Shown: positions 12,429 to 25,373 of the stretch, one piece after another
Layout: each line of letters begins with the position of its first letter
Numbering within the stretch: the stretch's first letter is position 1
NCBI GenBank assembly: GCA_964017155.1
Contig: OZ024854.1
Coordinates: 21,243,869-21,307,868, forward strand
Origin: Oasisia sp. SBJ-2009
Lineage: Eukaryota > Annelida > Polychaeta > Sabellida > Siboglinidae
DNA: 64,000 nucleotides
Reading direction: 5' to 3'
Program-made: the position numbers and the translations under genes
The notes under the pieces: generated by a model
Told to the model about the DNA's origin: nothing
Seen by the model: the letters and a program-made list of their open reading frames with translations, nothing else
Databases searched by the model: none

Positions 12429-12850
12429 ATACAAACACTTTAAATGTGAATTCATTGTATAAAATGTGGATGGAGTCTTTGCAACACTAACGCGAAATCA
12501 TCACGATATAAATACAACTAGCTTTTTGTATACATTTGTGTTCCTCGTAGAGGTATTTTGTTTGCAGTGTTCAATGTACCAAGGCAAACCATTTTTTACT
12601 AATATCGAAATTGAGATGAAATTATTATGAACCAGGAATTTAAGCTTATGCTAGAAGCTAATGCTTTTTAGTGTACCTGCTCGCAAAAACAAAATAGAAA
12701 CTTTCAAATGCAAAAAAAATAAAAAAAATAGTGTAGGTATTGGGAATCCTGTGGTCACCATCCAAATGCCAAAGGATTGATCACCCAATGCTGTCCAAGT
12801 GGTGACTACGGGTTTATATACCAAATGTTTTTTCCCGTTATCCGTGTAGA
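11880..12850. other. Gene-free stretch with (TA)n array
   Basis: No gene is recognised. An uninterrupted (TA)n array occupies about 12378-12422. The last part (12840-12885) contains a short direct duplication, ATACTGTTTGCAGATG, at the 5' limit of the recognisable retrotransposon. Confidence 0.45.
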
Positions 12851-12856
12851 TACTGT

Positions 12857-14771
12857 TTGCAGATGATACTGTTTGCAGATGATACTAGTTTGTTCCATGC
12901 ACACACACATTTCCACACTCTCATAGAAGAAGTTAATATTGAACTTCAAAAAATTGCAATTTGGTTTAATACTAACAAACTAACATTAAATGTAAAAAAA
13001 TCAAATAATTATTTCATAATATTCACACCAAAAGGGAACATTTATAATACAGACAATGCTGATATAATAATAAATGGTAATAAAATAAAACAAATCAAGC
13101 TAAAAAAAATTATAGGAATACACATAGATGAACATTTGAGCTGGGCAATCCATATTAATAATTTATCCAACAAATTGCACGAAATGTAGGAATGCTTAAT
13201 AAATAAAAATATTTTCTCCCATTGTACACCATGAAAACTTTATACTATTCATGAATATTATCTCATCTGAAATATTGTGTCCTGTTGTGGTCAAATACAT
13301 ACACAATTCATAAAAAAAGATACTACAGAAGAGAGCAATAAGGATAATTACGAAATCACAATATACATCACATACTAACCCATTATTTTCAAAATTAAAA
13401 CTGTTAAAGTTAAGTGATATATATATAAACACCAATTAGGGATTTTTATATATAAATCCATTAATGATGCAACTCCCAGACAACTTGACTTCTATGCTTA
13501 AACTAACAGAAAACGTTCATAACCATAATCTTAGAAATTGTAATGGGTTTTACATTCAAAACATAAGAACAAACAACAGAAAGTTTACAATAAATTATTC
13601 TGGTCCAGTCTTCTGGAATACACTACCTCAATTAACATCTAAGAAAGCTTAGAACAATAAAACAATTTAAAGTTGCATTCTGACATAATTTCCCCTTTTT
13701 AACGCATTTTTGAAAAGCCAATGTACACCATGACCAATATTTGCTTATTAGTATACTTCCTACCACATGCCTCACTTTGTGGTTTTATGCGTTATTTGAT
13801 CAAATATAAGTTTGCAACGAACAACGGCTCTGGAGTTTCCCAAAAGTCGATCTATTTTTACCATCGGAACTCTCCGGTCAACGTAAGTAAACGATGGGGC
13901 AAACTAAAAGGCGGTTCCACATATCCACGTTAGTCGCTAGAGGCGCCACTAGGCAACAATACCCTAGTTATTTAAATCATCCTCAATTAGATATTGACCG
14001 TACAGGCGCGTAGCCAGCGGCAACTGGACATGCCGTAAATATGGAGCGTATCGAGCGGTGGCATCTTTGTGAATGTGGTATGTCGTTTCCGTGCGGTCTG
14101 CCAATTGTGATCCGCCTTTTAGTGTGGCCCTAGTGTGGTTTCCTGACAGCGCTTTTCACTGGAATTCCCTTCACAGAGGTCTAAACCAATCAGAGAATTC
14201 TAACTGGTGAGGCTCACCGGAACAATTTTTCGTCTTTTGCTGCTTTTTATCTTAAAATGGCATATTATGTGAAAATAAGTTGATAGGTAGTTGAGGAAAA
14301 CAATATAATTATAGTGTATGGGGAATGCTGGTTTACTGGGAAATTGTATTTTAAACATGGCGGAAGACAGAATGCAACTTTAAAACTAAGCTAAAGGACT
14401 TATTACTGATGGGATATGTATCTTAGGCATTTATAAGGATTATATACCGTAGTTATAGTATTCTTTTATTGTTTATCATGATTTGTATTGATTTTTATAC
14501 TTATTTTATGTACTTAGTAATAGTAATATTAGTAGTTGTAGTATTCTAATATCATCATTCATGCTACTGATGATGATATTTATGTTTATAATATTTTATA
14601 TTTAGTTTACTTTTATAATAATGTCCATAAAGTTGTATGTTCTTGGTGGTCCTCGATATAAACCCTCAGGGGTTTCTAGAGGATCTCCACGGTTACATTT
14701 TATAATCATGTTTATGCTTATGAAATTGTTTGTATGTTGTTGTGACCGAAATAAAGTTCAATTCAATTCAA
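12857..14771 (+). pseudogene. 5'-truncated non-LTR retrotransposon, RT C-terminal part and 3' tail
   Basis: The first block (12857-13189) encodes the catalytic LFADDTSLF motif and the following WFNTNKLTLNVKKSN region of a non-LTR reverse transcriptase. It is stopped at 13187. Frameshifted remains continue through RKFTINYSGPVFWNTLPQL (to about 13640). The frame then resumes after a nested DNA element, as TKLKDLLLMGYVS and a stop (about 14384-14426). The 3' end carries AATAAA and a short (CAATT)n tail (about 14750-14771), typical of such elements. The 5' half (endonuclease and RT core) is absent. The copy is inactive. Its tail ends only 142 bp upstream of the gene A start codon. Clade (CR1/L2/Jockey-like) is not resolved. 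Confidence 0.85.
13671..14379. mobile_element. Non-autonomous DNA element with TTAA target duplication
   Basis: The 709-bp insert begins AGTTGCATTCTG and ends with the exact reverse complement CAGAATGCAACT. It is flanked on both sides by TTAA (13667-13670 and 14380-14383). Removing the insert and one TTAA reconnects the reverse transcriptase frame of the host retrotransposon, which confirms the boundaries. TTAA targeting is known for piggyBac and Kolobok superfamilies. No transposase is encoded. Confidence 0.88.
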
Positions 14772-14908
14772 AAGAAGCAGATCAGTTTATCTTCGGGGCA
14801 CAAATCGTGTCTGATATGAATCGTCGTGGGTGCGAACAACTGACAGCACGACTATCGTGGTGCGCGGTGCGTGGTGCGAATCATATGGGTACGGTTTACT
14901 GCAAACTC

Positions 14909-14920
14909 CAAGATGGCGGC
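14909..14920 (+). promoter_or_regulatory. TISU/YY1-type element at the gene A start codon
   Basis: CAAGATGGCGGC around the ATG matches the TISU consensus (SAASATGGCGGC) exactly. In animals this element combines a YY1-like promoter site with initiation on very short 5' UTRs. Gene B has the same context with one change (CAAGATGGCTGC, 38629-38640). No TATA box is evident nearby. Confidence 0.55.
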
Positions 14921-16796
14921 GACAGCGGTGGGCGTGCTGCGACTGACTTTGTTTACATTTATGTGGTTCTTCGTAAAGGGCTCAGACGTTTCTCCCGGTA
15001 CCATAGTGACGGCGCAAGTTGTGAGGATTATTCTTGTTATTTTGTTGACGCTGTCTTATTAAAACCTACTATGTTTGTTAAGTCGTTTCGAGTTTCAGAG
15101 TCGCCCGTGGCGTGCCGTTGGCGCAGGCGCAGCCCCCCTCGCAGAGCCAGAGTAGGCTTTTGAGTTTGTTTTGAAGTCCTTATTTCAAGGGCTGCTCACC
15201 TATTGTAATTTATTTATGAGTTTATACAACTATTACTGGTACTTTTGCAGTTTAGGCCCGCACCTAAACAAAACCATCAAAATGTTCACCTACGTCTACG
15301 ATGACCAAACTTCGCATGGTCACGGTGTATCTACTATACCTGTACTACGCGTATGCACTTGTCACGTGATCAAAAAATAATAATTAATGCCTGAAATTGA
15401 TCAAAATGTGTACGTAAATAAAGCGCTTTCCTCGTCGAGTCACTACCGCCACAGTGAACTCCGTCAGGTAGGTACATTACATTCCGCTAGGGGCGCCATG
15501 GTAGATCTGTCTCATGAATCTGGTCCAAAATCTGAGGCCGGTCGCGGACGCCATTGCTGTAGTGACGCCGAAAACGGGGATTCCCCAAGAATGTTTGCCA
15601 GCATTATGCAAATGATTGTTCGACCTATTTTGATGATCACATGAACCAATGAAAGATTGAACTACGTCATAGCGAAATTCGCGGGTTTTTTCCGACGACT
15701 TCAACCGAGGTGAGTCGATGTTTACTTTTACGTTGTGAAAGATCGTTTAAAAGTACTATTAATTTTGCATGCAGAACTTTTATACTTCACGCAGAGAATT
15801 TTATGTATATCTACGTTAAAATGGTATTCGTGTTATCTATGTGGACCTGCGTGCAAGAACGTACGAGCGCGTGGAAAATAGGCATGTCGCACGCAGTTTG
15901 GCGTTTAAAGTTGAAAAGTGAACTTTGCTGGCGGTGCGCGCGGTGGTGCGCACGGTGCTCGCGGCACGTACGCCACGTTGCATAATGATGTTCGACGGGG
16001 CGCGTGCTGTGTTAAAATGCTTTTACACGGAGTATGGATTGAAGTTTTAAAAACATCTTTAAAATATATCGTATTTTTAATTCATTTAGAGCTGTTCTAC
16101 TGGGTCTGTGAAAGTGAGAGTAGATTGAAGCGGGCCAATATTCACAAGTGCGATCACGTGGTTCGATTCGTATGTCCTGCAAGTGTGGCATAGTTAATAT
16201 AGGAATGTAGGTCACGCCGTTTCATATGATTCAAAATCCACACAATCAAACCTCGTTGCGCTTCAATCCTGGTGTATTTTTGGTAAATAAATAATTATGA
16301 ATATAAATATTATAATTGTAGAATTACATCAATAATTTCTAATTTATAAAATAGGCGAAAATATTAATTCATATTTTAAAAGCGTTATGACCGTGGTATG
16401 TTTTGGCTGGACCTGGACTGATTTTTTATTATTGATAATACATTGTTTAACATTAAATTCACTACCAGCACTACTTTTTCAATGATGTACAAAATTAGAT
16501 ATTGTTATTGTGGTGCCTTCATTTGTGTTGTATTGAAATTGTTGTACATTTATATACAATTAACTTTTTTTTAATGCAATGCCACAATTTTGTTAAACAG
16601 TGAAACAACAAACATGCTATATGAAGCCTTGTGAAACTTGTGATAGTTGTAATATAATTATATAGTTAGGTATAGATAATGCTCGAAGATACCTGGGCCA
16701 CCAAGATTCTGTGACAGGCAACTGAGAACAACTAATATATTATTTATATTTTGCTATTCAGACCTATTATGTGTAAGAATAAACATAGTAATGTAT

Positions 16797-16855
<59 letters not shown>

Positions 16856-19800
16856 TATATATAAATAGATAAATAATATAAAGAAGATGCCTGGGCCAGC
16901 GAGCTTCTGTGGCAGGCATCTGAGAGCAAATAATATGTCACTTATTTTGATTGTTAATAAATTTATTTTTTATACACTCAAATGCAAATTCATACAAACG
17001 TTGTCGCATATGCACATACAGAAACAGAATATTCACATCGTCACCTCCACGTTGGTTTCTGTCATGAATCATGACACTTGCAAAATCGGTGTTGTGTGCG
17101 GTGTGGTAAAAACTGCACTACTAAAATGTATGACATAGTAAGATAAATCTAATCTGTATTTTTTATTTTCCAGAAAATGCAATTGACGAAAGAAAATGGT
17201 GTGAATGTGAACATTGACACACAACGTCTTTGGATTTATGACAATGAAATTACAATATCTACACTGGAGTGTGTAGTGTCCTGTAAACGCTGTCACATGT
17301 AACATGCTTAGATTTATGACACTGGACTGACAATATCTGCAATGAGTCTGTAGTGTCTTGTGAACATTGGGATGTGGATACATTAGTGCTTTGAACAATG
17401 ATACACGTTGACACCTGGTGGGGTAGTCGGTACCTGATGTGTCTTATGAACATCGATACACTTAGCTTGGCACTGATTGCCACTGAACTTAATATTACAA
17501 ACATTGAGTCAGCAATGCATTACGTTTTACTGTCAATTCTCATTACATGCAATGAAGCCGACTGGTTGTTGTACTTCTGTTTCACTTGTTTTCCATGTAT
17601 ACATGTCGGCTGCATACTGTGAACAATATAGTATATTATTTCATATTAAAATGCGAAACATTGTACAAAATAAAGTTGTTCCCAGTATATTATGGTTCAC
17701 TTTGTACTGTGATATTATTCACAATAACAATATTCTGACCAAATACAATTACACCAGGTCAACTTTAAAAATAAATGTAATTGATGGTTCCCACTTTGAT
17801 ATACTAAATGTTGATTATAATCCAATACAAAAACCTGTATGTGGAATTACAAACTATTCAGTTCATGGATTGCACTTAATAATATAATTAGGTCATCTCT
17901 CAACAATATACGTCACCTGCCAGCATTAGTCAATTATTTAGGTCACGCCAAGGTCATATCAAGGTCACGTGATACGGGGGGTCAACACTTGGTTATTAAC
18001 AATTAATCTTATAAATACCCTTATTAGAAAAAAATTCTGGCCAAGACAATTACGTCAAGGTCAACTTTAAAAAACAAATGTCATAACTTTTGTTTTCATT
18101 GTCTGCCACTCGGTGGCAGCACAAATTTCAGGTCACAGAAAATGGATATGAAACCTGTGGACACATTGGCCTGTTTTCCTGACTACCAAAAGTCGAATAA
18201 CGTTGTTAATAATAAAGCTATTGAAAAAAATCAAAAAGTATTGTAAACTACATAGCATACACTATCACACAAAAGTGTTTAAATGATTCTATGCCAATTT
18301 TGAAAATTTTGTTGATGTACCTACGTCAGGTGGCGCCGAGGAAAGCGCGTTATTTACGTACACATTTTGATAGATTTCAGGCATTAATAATTATTTGTGG
18401 ATCATGTGACAAGTGTATACGCGTAGTACAGGTATAGTAGATACACCATGCGAAGTTTGGTCACCGTAGGTGAACATTTTGATGTTTTTTTCGAGGTGCG
18501 GGCCTAAACTGCAAAAGTACCCTATTACTTATCTCAAGTAACTTGAGACTCAACTACAATTTATGCATGCCATGATATGGCTTTGCGAATTGTTTCCCAT
18601 TGCATTGCCATTGGCATTGCCAATCAGGCCATGCATTAGGGTGGTCGGACCAAATTTTTCTTTCGAAACAAAATAAACAAAAAAAATTCCCTGATAGTAG
18701 TTACTATAAGAAGTATAACGGTAGTTGTTTCATGTATTTATGTGAAATATTAAGCAAACTACAGATGTTTAAAGTTACACATTTCATGACATTTTCTGAC
18801 GGTTTGCTAATATGTAATTTTGCATATAAACCACACACATTTAATTTTTTTCTATTTTCCCCTGGTCATAATCACTAATTGAAGTGTAACTGTGCTTGTT
18901 TCATGTATGTAGATGAAATATTAAGTAAACTGCAATTTTATGAAATTTCAAATTAAAAACAATTTCCGCCAATTTTCTGACATATTTAATCTTGCCAATA
19001 AATCTTTAGAATTGCTTTAATTTTTTCTTCTGATAATAGTAGTTAATTAAAATGCAATGGTGCTGCCTTCAATTACATAGATTATATATTAATGAAACTG
19101 CAATTTTATTTTAAAATTGTTTTATTTTTTTCTGAACATTCTCCTATTTTAGTTTATACCTAAATCACAAGATTTTTTTTTTATTATACTGATTTTTGTG
19201 TAAACTATGATAAAGGGCAATACATACCTATTTTAAATTCAATTAATATATATATATAAAGTATCATAATTTTTCAACAATAGGAAGTACTAATTACATA
19301 TATTCTCAAAACTAAATAATAATTCATGTCAAACTGTCATCAAAGAATACCCCAGTAACGACATACAAAAGTCACGTATAATATAATTTTATAAACATTA
19401 ATGATAAATTATCAATTTTAATAAAAAAAAGGAAATAATACAATAATACCAATAAACAAACTAATGTAAATTAGCTACATTAAACATGGCACTAATTAAT
19501 TAGTTTACACAGTTACATGTGCAAGCATAAGACACTTGCTAACTATTTATAATAGTATTAATCAAAGACACCCGCTATCGATCACGTCGATATCAGAGTG
19601 CTTTGCATACCACGATGCATCGCGCGCACGGGGAACAAGGCAAAATGGCGATGTCTTTTGAGACAGGGGCTCCATAAACGGACTTTGTGGCAAAATGTGC
19701 TATCAATTAGCAAGCCATCACTGTAATCATATTATCGTCCACACAATTCTTTACACTTCTGCGTATGAAGCAAGTTGAAGCAACCAAAATAAATAGTCAC

Positions 19801-22800
19801 AAAACATCGTTAACATAGGCCATTTTAACTGACTAATTACTACAACTTTTTATCGACGGATTATCATGATATTTGTACAATCACGTTCATTTATCTTTCT
19901 TCTTTACTTACAACTTTTCAAAATGGCCATACTCATTACCATAATCACGCAAACAATTTTTGAAGATGAGGCCTGTCAGCATCATCCAATATGGCCACGG
20001 ACGTAAACAATGAAAACCGAAATACGACACCGAGAGGGAAAAAATCATTAACACCTTTTAAACACCGCCAAAAAATCAGTTATCGGCGCAGAATCATAGA
20101 CTAACATTATAACAACATAAGAAAAATTATACAAGAACTGGTATGTTGCGTGATAATAAATTACGGCGACTAAGCAGCGGCGGCAGCAAATCGGTCTGAC
20201 CTCCCTACATGCATTGCACTTGCCACTACCGATTTTCGTTGTCATTGACATTGCTTGCAGCTTCGCCTTCATAATGTCTAATCTACTACTAATGATAACA
20301 AAATGAGGCCAAATAGCTAAAAGCAAAACGAGTACTGGGTCCACAGGTCCCAGGTTATGTTTTGGACCTCAATGAGTTCTGTCAGTAGCTAGGCATATAC
20401 TATCAGCAGGGCCGAAACATCCGTTTTGCAACGTGTGAATTTTTTCTGTGAACTATGACTAACTTGAACTAAACTTGCATGGGAAAAATAAGCTGTTTAT
20501 GGCTTAAGCAGACCTATGTAAGCATTGCCAACTTACGCATGACTACCCATCATGTTTCTGTTGTGAAATCTAAGCAAAACTTCACCTTTTACCACCTTCT
20601 TTGTAAAATTTTCTTTCTATTCCAACCTCCTTCCTCAGATCTTAAAGGTAAGCAAAAGTTAATGCTTTAGTGATATGGGACTAATAGAGTTAATACAAAA
20701 TAATAACTTCCGACAACAATCATAATTTAATGTCAGCGGCTTACCAGAAAAAATGTAGAACATATAGCCATCGAAATTCTAGAGACTATGCCATTTTAGA
20801 AACAGAATGATGTGGAGTTGACTTGGTCGGCATGAACTGTGCATACCATCTTTTTGCTTTCTGACCTAACCATGAAAATGACCACCAGCAGTTAAATGTT
20901 AAATAAAAAAATTCACTTACATTCCTCTAACGAAGAAAATTCACAAAACAAACACGCAGATCTCGACAACAATTCCACAACTTCAGCAGCTACATGATTA
21001 CTGTGAAATCACTACCTGGTATATAAGTTAGCTTTAAACAAAATACCATTAGGCGACACGTTTGTGTGCATTAATATTAAAAAAATTTGCTTACTGCATT
21101 TGCACGCATGAAATACTTTAAATAATTATAAGTAATATAACAATAATTATTATCATCACTATGATCTTCAGAAATTATAAGGTTTATTATAGTAATTAAT
21201 ACTTTATTTCATATAGCACCAAATCCATAATTGTTTGTGGCGCTTCACAACACACTGCTATTATAAAAACAAATATGCAATAAGAAGAAGGTTACCCGTG
21301 CAACAAATATTTTAAAATAAATAATAAAAATAAATGTGTCTACTAAAATTACTTATTAGTCATAAAATATGTATGGAAATGATCTCGCATTGTTTTTTTA
21401 ACAGTATTTCTATAAACTTCCCAGGTGCTGCGAGCACATAAGCTTATATTACATATGATAAGCGATGTTTTTAACAATAACTAAAACAATAACATATTAA
21501 TATCATTTTTAAATGCAACAAAACCTTTTTCTACCACCGTATATTTTCCATATATATTCATATCCTGTTTAAATTTAAGTGATTTATTGTCCCAATAATC
21601 AATAAAGTGTTTTGTCCAAATTATTACATATCTGGTGGTGGAAATATCATTCATAAGTAGAACAGTGTCTTAAGTAATATAACAATTATGGATGTGGAGC
21701 TATATGAAATAAAATATTATAAAACAAAATAGGGAGGGTTGGATTTGTCACTTCTAAACATTACAATCAGTATGTTGTATTAATCATTAAATACATTTTT
21801 GCTTGACCTGGTTGTGATCTAGATCCATAGTTCAAATTCAAACAGAACATACACAACTACTATCAAGAGGGGTGGTGTGATTTGAGGTCAAGGAGGTATC
21901 AGAGATGTGGTAAACATTTGATAAGTAAACTACAGATGCCTCTTCAGATTGCATCCTTCACTAGGGGCTGCTCCTAGAGGCCACATACCAAGCCACATAT
22001 GACACTTATTCTGGTGTTTGTAAAGCTTGACTCATTACAATCATTTGGCTCTTTTTTTAGAGTCCTGTGCATCAACATTAGGCACTGTCAAAGCAGTGAC
22101 TGGTGGACAGAGTGAAAGTGTCCTCTTGTTTCAAATTAACATCAATATTTAACTCCATCTTTAGTTGATGTAGCGTATCACAGGTCAAGTTTGATGTTCA
22201 GTCACTTAAAAAAACTTTGTATTATCAAGGTAACTTCCTTTGACAGTTTTTAGAAAATATGTTGCATTTAATTAATAGCCATTATGTCTTTGGTCCCAGG
22301 CCACAGTTGGTATAAATTTGACCAGATTCAGTCAAAACAATTTATTAGTTTGCCCAGTGATGTCACTGTTGCTAAGTAACTAATTTGTATAAACAAGGTA
22401 CTGTGTCGTAGAACCAATACTTATACTGGATAAGTTGGATTGTTTTGTATGTACAACATGTATGTCTTCATTCACATGATATAATCAACTAGTCAAACTA
22501 TTCTGTGGTTTCTTTCCCAGCTCTTCCGACATGGGGACAGAAGTCCAGTTGAGCCCTTTCCAACTGACACGTACAAAGACAGCTGGCCCCAGGGGCTGGG
22601 TGCTCTCTCTAAGGTAGGGCGATCTGAGTGTATGTAAATTGTTTATGTAATTTGTGTGTATATACATGTTTTTTATATGTGGTAAATATATATATTATAT
22701 ATATATATATATATTATACATATGTTTGCGATTTTGCTTACAGATAGATATTTCCATTTACAGATAGGTTGATTGTTGTTTGCAGATATACAAATTGTTG

Positions 22801-25342
22801 TTTACGTGTGTGCATTGTTATTTACATCTTGTTGTTGTTGTTTACAGATAGGGATGCAGCAACAGTATCATCTGGGTAGATTTCTGCGTCAGCGCTACAT
22901 GGTGAAGCACAGGCTTCTTAACACCACCTATCTTCACTACCAGGTACCGTTGTGGCTAATCCTGCCTCACCTGTCAGGTACAAATGCCTCTATGATCAGT
23001 GATTACAGTGTGTACTTAGTACTTTCTAAGCAGGAGTGGCTATCACGTCTAGTGTCTGCTCTTTGTTAAACACCTAATTTAAAATTAGAAGACTTGCATA
23101 AATTACAAAAAACTAAACTTTTGTAACAAATTTAAACATCAAAATTTACCAGTCTGCTTATTAAGAAGAAACCATGAATTTGCTCAAAGGGCCTATGCTA
23201 ATATACAACTTACCACATGTTGTGAATGCAAAAAGGATGCTAAAGTTATGCTAAGGATTGTATAAGTACTACAAAAATACAATAACAGGTGGAATATAGT
23301 ACAATAATACTATGCAATTTTTTTTTTCATTTTCATCATATATGTAACATTATAATAAATATAGTAACATATGTTGATGTGTGAATGAACCGGTTGAACA
23401 TAGAGCAGTCAGCAGTGTGTGTTCTTTCTCCGGCTAGGTCCATGTCCGCTCCACCGACGTGGACCGGACACTGATGAGTGCCTACTCCAACCTGGCTGGA
23501 CTCTACCCTCCGGACGAGTCCCAACTGTGGGACCCACAGATCCCCTGGCAGCCCATCCCTGTCCACACGGTGCCCCGGTATGAAGACAAGGTACGTAGTC
23601 TCTCCACAGAGTACGTAGTCTCTCCACAGGGTACCTAGTCTCTCCACAGGGTACCTAGTCTCTCCACAGGGTACCTAGTCTCTCCACGTATGTAACTGTT
23701 GTTATGAGCCGCAGTGTCAGAGTGCAGTGGGGGACTTTTGAATGGGCCAGTCAGGGTTTTAATCCTCTTGTTGCTGTTTTAGTCCTTGGGTAAGTTGAGT
23801 TGCTGTGCCACCTGTGGGATTTATGTTGGTCCCGATCATTCTCACATGGCCAGAGAGACGGTTCCTGGCCAGGTGGATGTTTGTGTAGGAATAGTCTTTA
23901 TGCATTAATTGCAGCATGGCTAGATGCTGCCAAGAGAAGGCAAGATGACTGCTCAAGGCAAACTGTAATCAAACACAATCTTGATTTCTATGGGAAGTAT
24001 TTAGCCATGCTTCGTTTACTACACAAACACCATTCTGTGTGAAGTGGTGCAGCATTCAGTGAAAGAACTGCCAGTGTTCACCTGTGTGTGGAGACGTCAG
24101 TGCTCTGTGTTCTCACACAGCATTGGTATTTCTTTTTAAAGTACTATGACGGGTGGCAGGTGGTGCAGAGTTTTCCCCTATGTTACAGCTGCTGAATGAA
24201 GACATCACATGTCCAGCTGCTGACAAGGAGTACGCGAAGGCCCTGAACAGTCCCGGGGCCAAGAAGATGGACCAGGAGAATAAAGTAAGTTCATAAAGTA
24301 GGTCTACAACACTTGATGACAACAGAACTCAGTATGTCTTGTGTCACCATAGACAGGGAAGAGGTCAGTGAGCAGGAACAGTGTGTCACCATAGACAGGG
24401 AAGAGGTCAGTGAGCAGGAACAGTGTGTCACCATAGACAGGGAAGAGGTCAGTGAGCAGGAACAGTGTGTCACCATAGACAGGGAAGAGGTCAGTGAGCA
24501 GGAACAGTGTGTCACCAAAGACACGGAAGTGGTCAGTGAGCAGGAACAGTGTGTCACCATAGACAGGGAAGTGGTCAGTGAGCAGGAACAGTGTGTTACC
24601 ATAGACAGGGAAGTGGTCAGTGAGCAGGAACAGTGTGTCACCATAGACAGGGAAGAGGTCAGTGAGCAGGAACAGTGTGTCACCATAGACAGGGAAGAGG
24701 TCAGTGAGCAGGAACAGTGTGTCACCATAGACAGGGAAGAGGTCAGTGAGCAGGAACAGTGTGTCACCATAGACAGGGAAGTGGTCAGTGAGCAGGAACA
24801 GTGTGTCACCAAAGACAGGGAAATGGTCAGTGAGCAGGAACAGTGTGTCACCATAGACAGGGAAGAGGTCAGTGAGCAGGAACAGTGTGTCACCATAGAC
24901 AGGGAAGAGGTCAGTGAGCAGGAACAGTGTGTCACCATAGACAGGGGGTGGTCAGTGAGCAGGAACAGTGTGTCACCATAGACAGGGAAGTGGTCAGTGA
25001 AATAGGTGCTACACAGAGAAAGAACCTCATCATATGAACCTCATTATGACATTATCACACTACACATATGCAACCATGCAGTTGTCTCTAGTTCGTGGAT
25101 GGATGACATAAACTAATAACGTTGTGTCAGATTTGCTCTTAGTACACATTTTGTGTAACCTAAATCTTGCTCAAACAAATATTCTGAGCCACAAATCTAG
25201 TTCACACACAGTAAAGCAAATGTTGTGTAGCCCAAATGATGTCATGTGATTTCACAAAAATGGCAAAACAGCACGACTGACTTTCAGAAATTATTAACAA
25301 TAAATATTACAGTTTTGTTATACCATAATTGGGTATGAAAAA

Positions 25343-25373
<31 letters not shown>

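Noticed and set aside
17069..17504. Short overlapping frames inside the 3.3-kb transposon
   Set aside because: They come from degenerate direct repeats of about 110 bp. I found no transposase motif in any frame.
24291..24981. Acidic 14-residue repeat protein and its antisense counterpart
   Set aside because: Intron 5 minisatellite; open on both strands because the unit is 42 bp.
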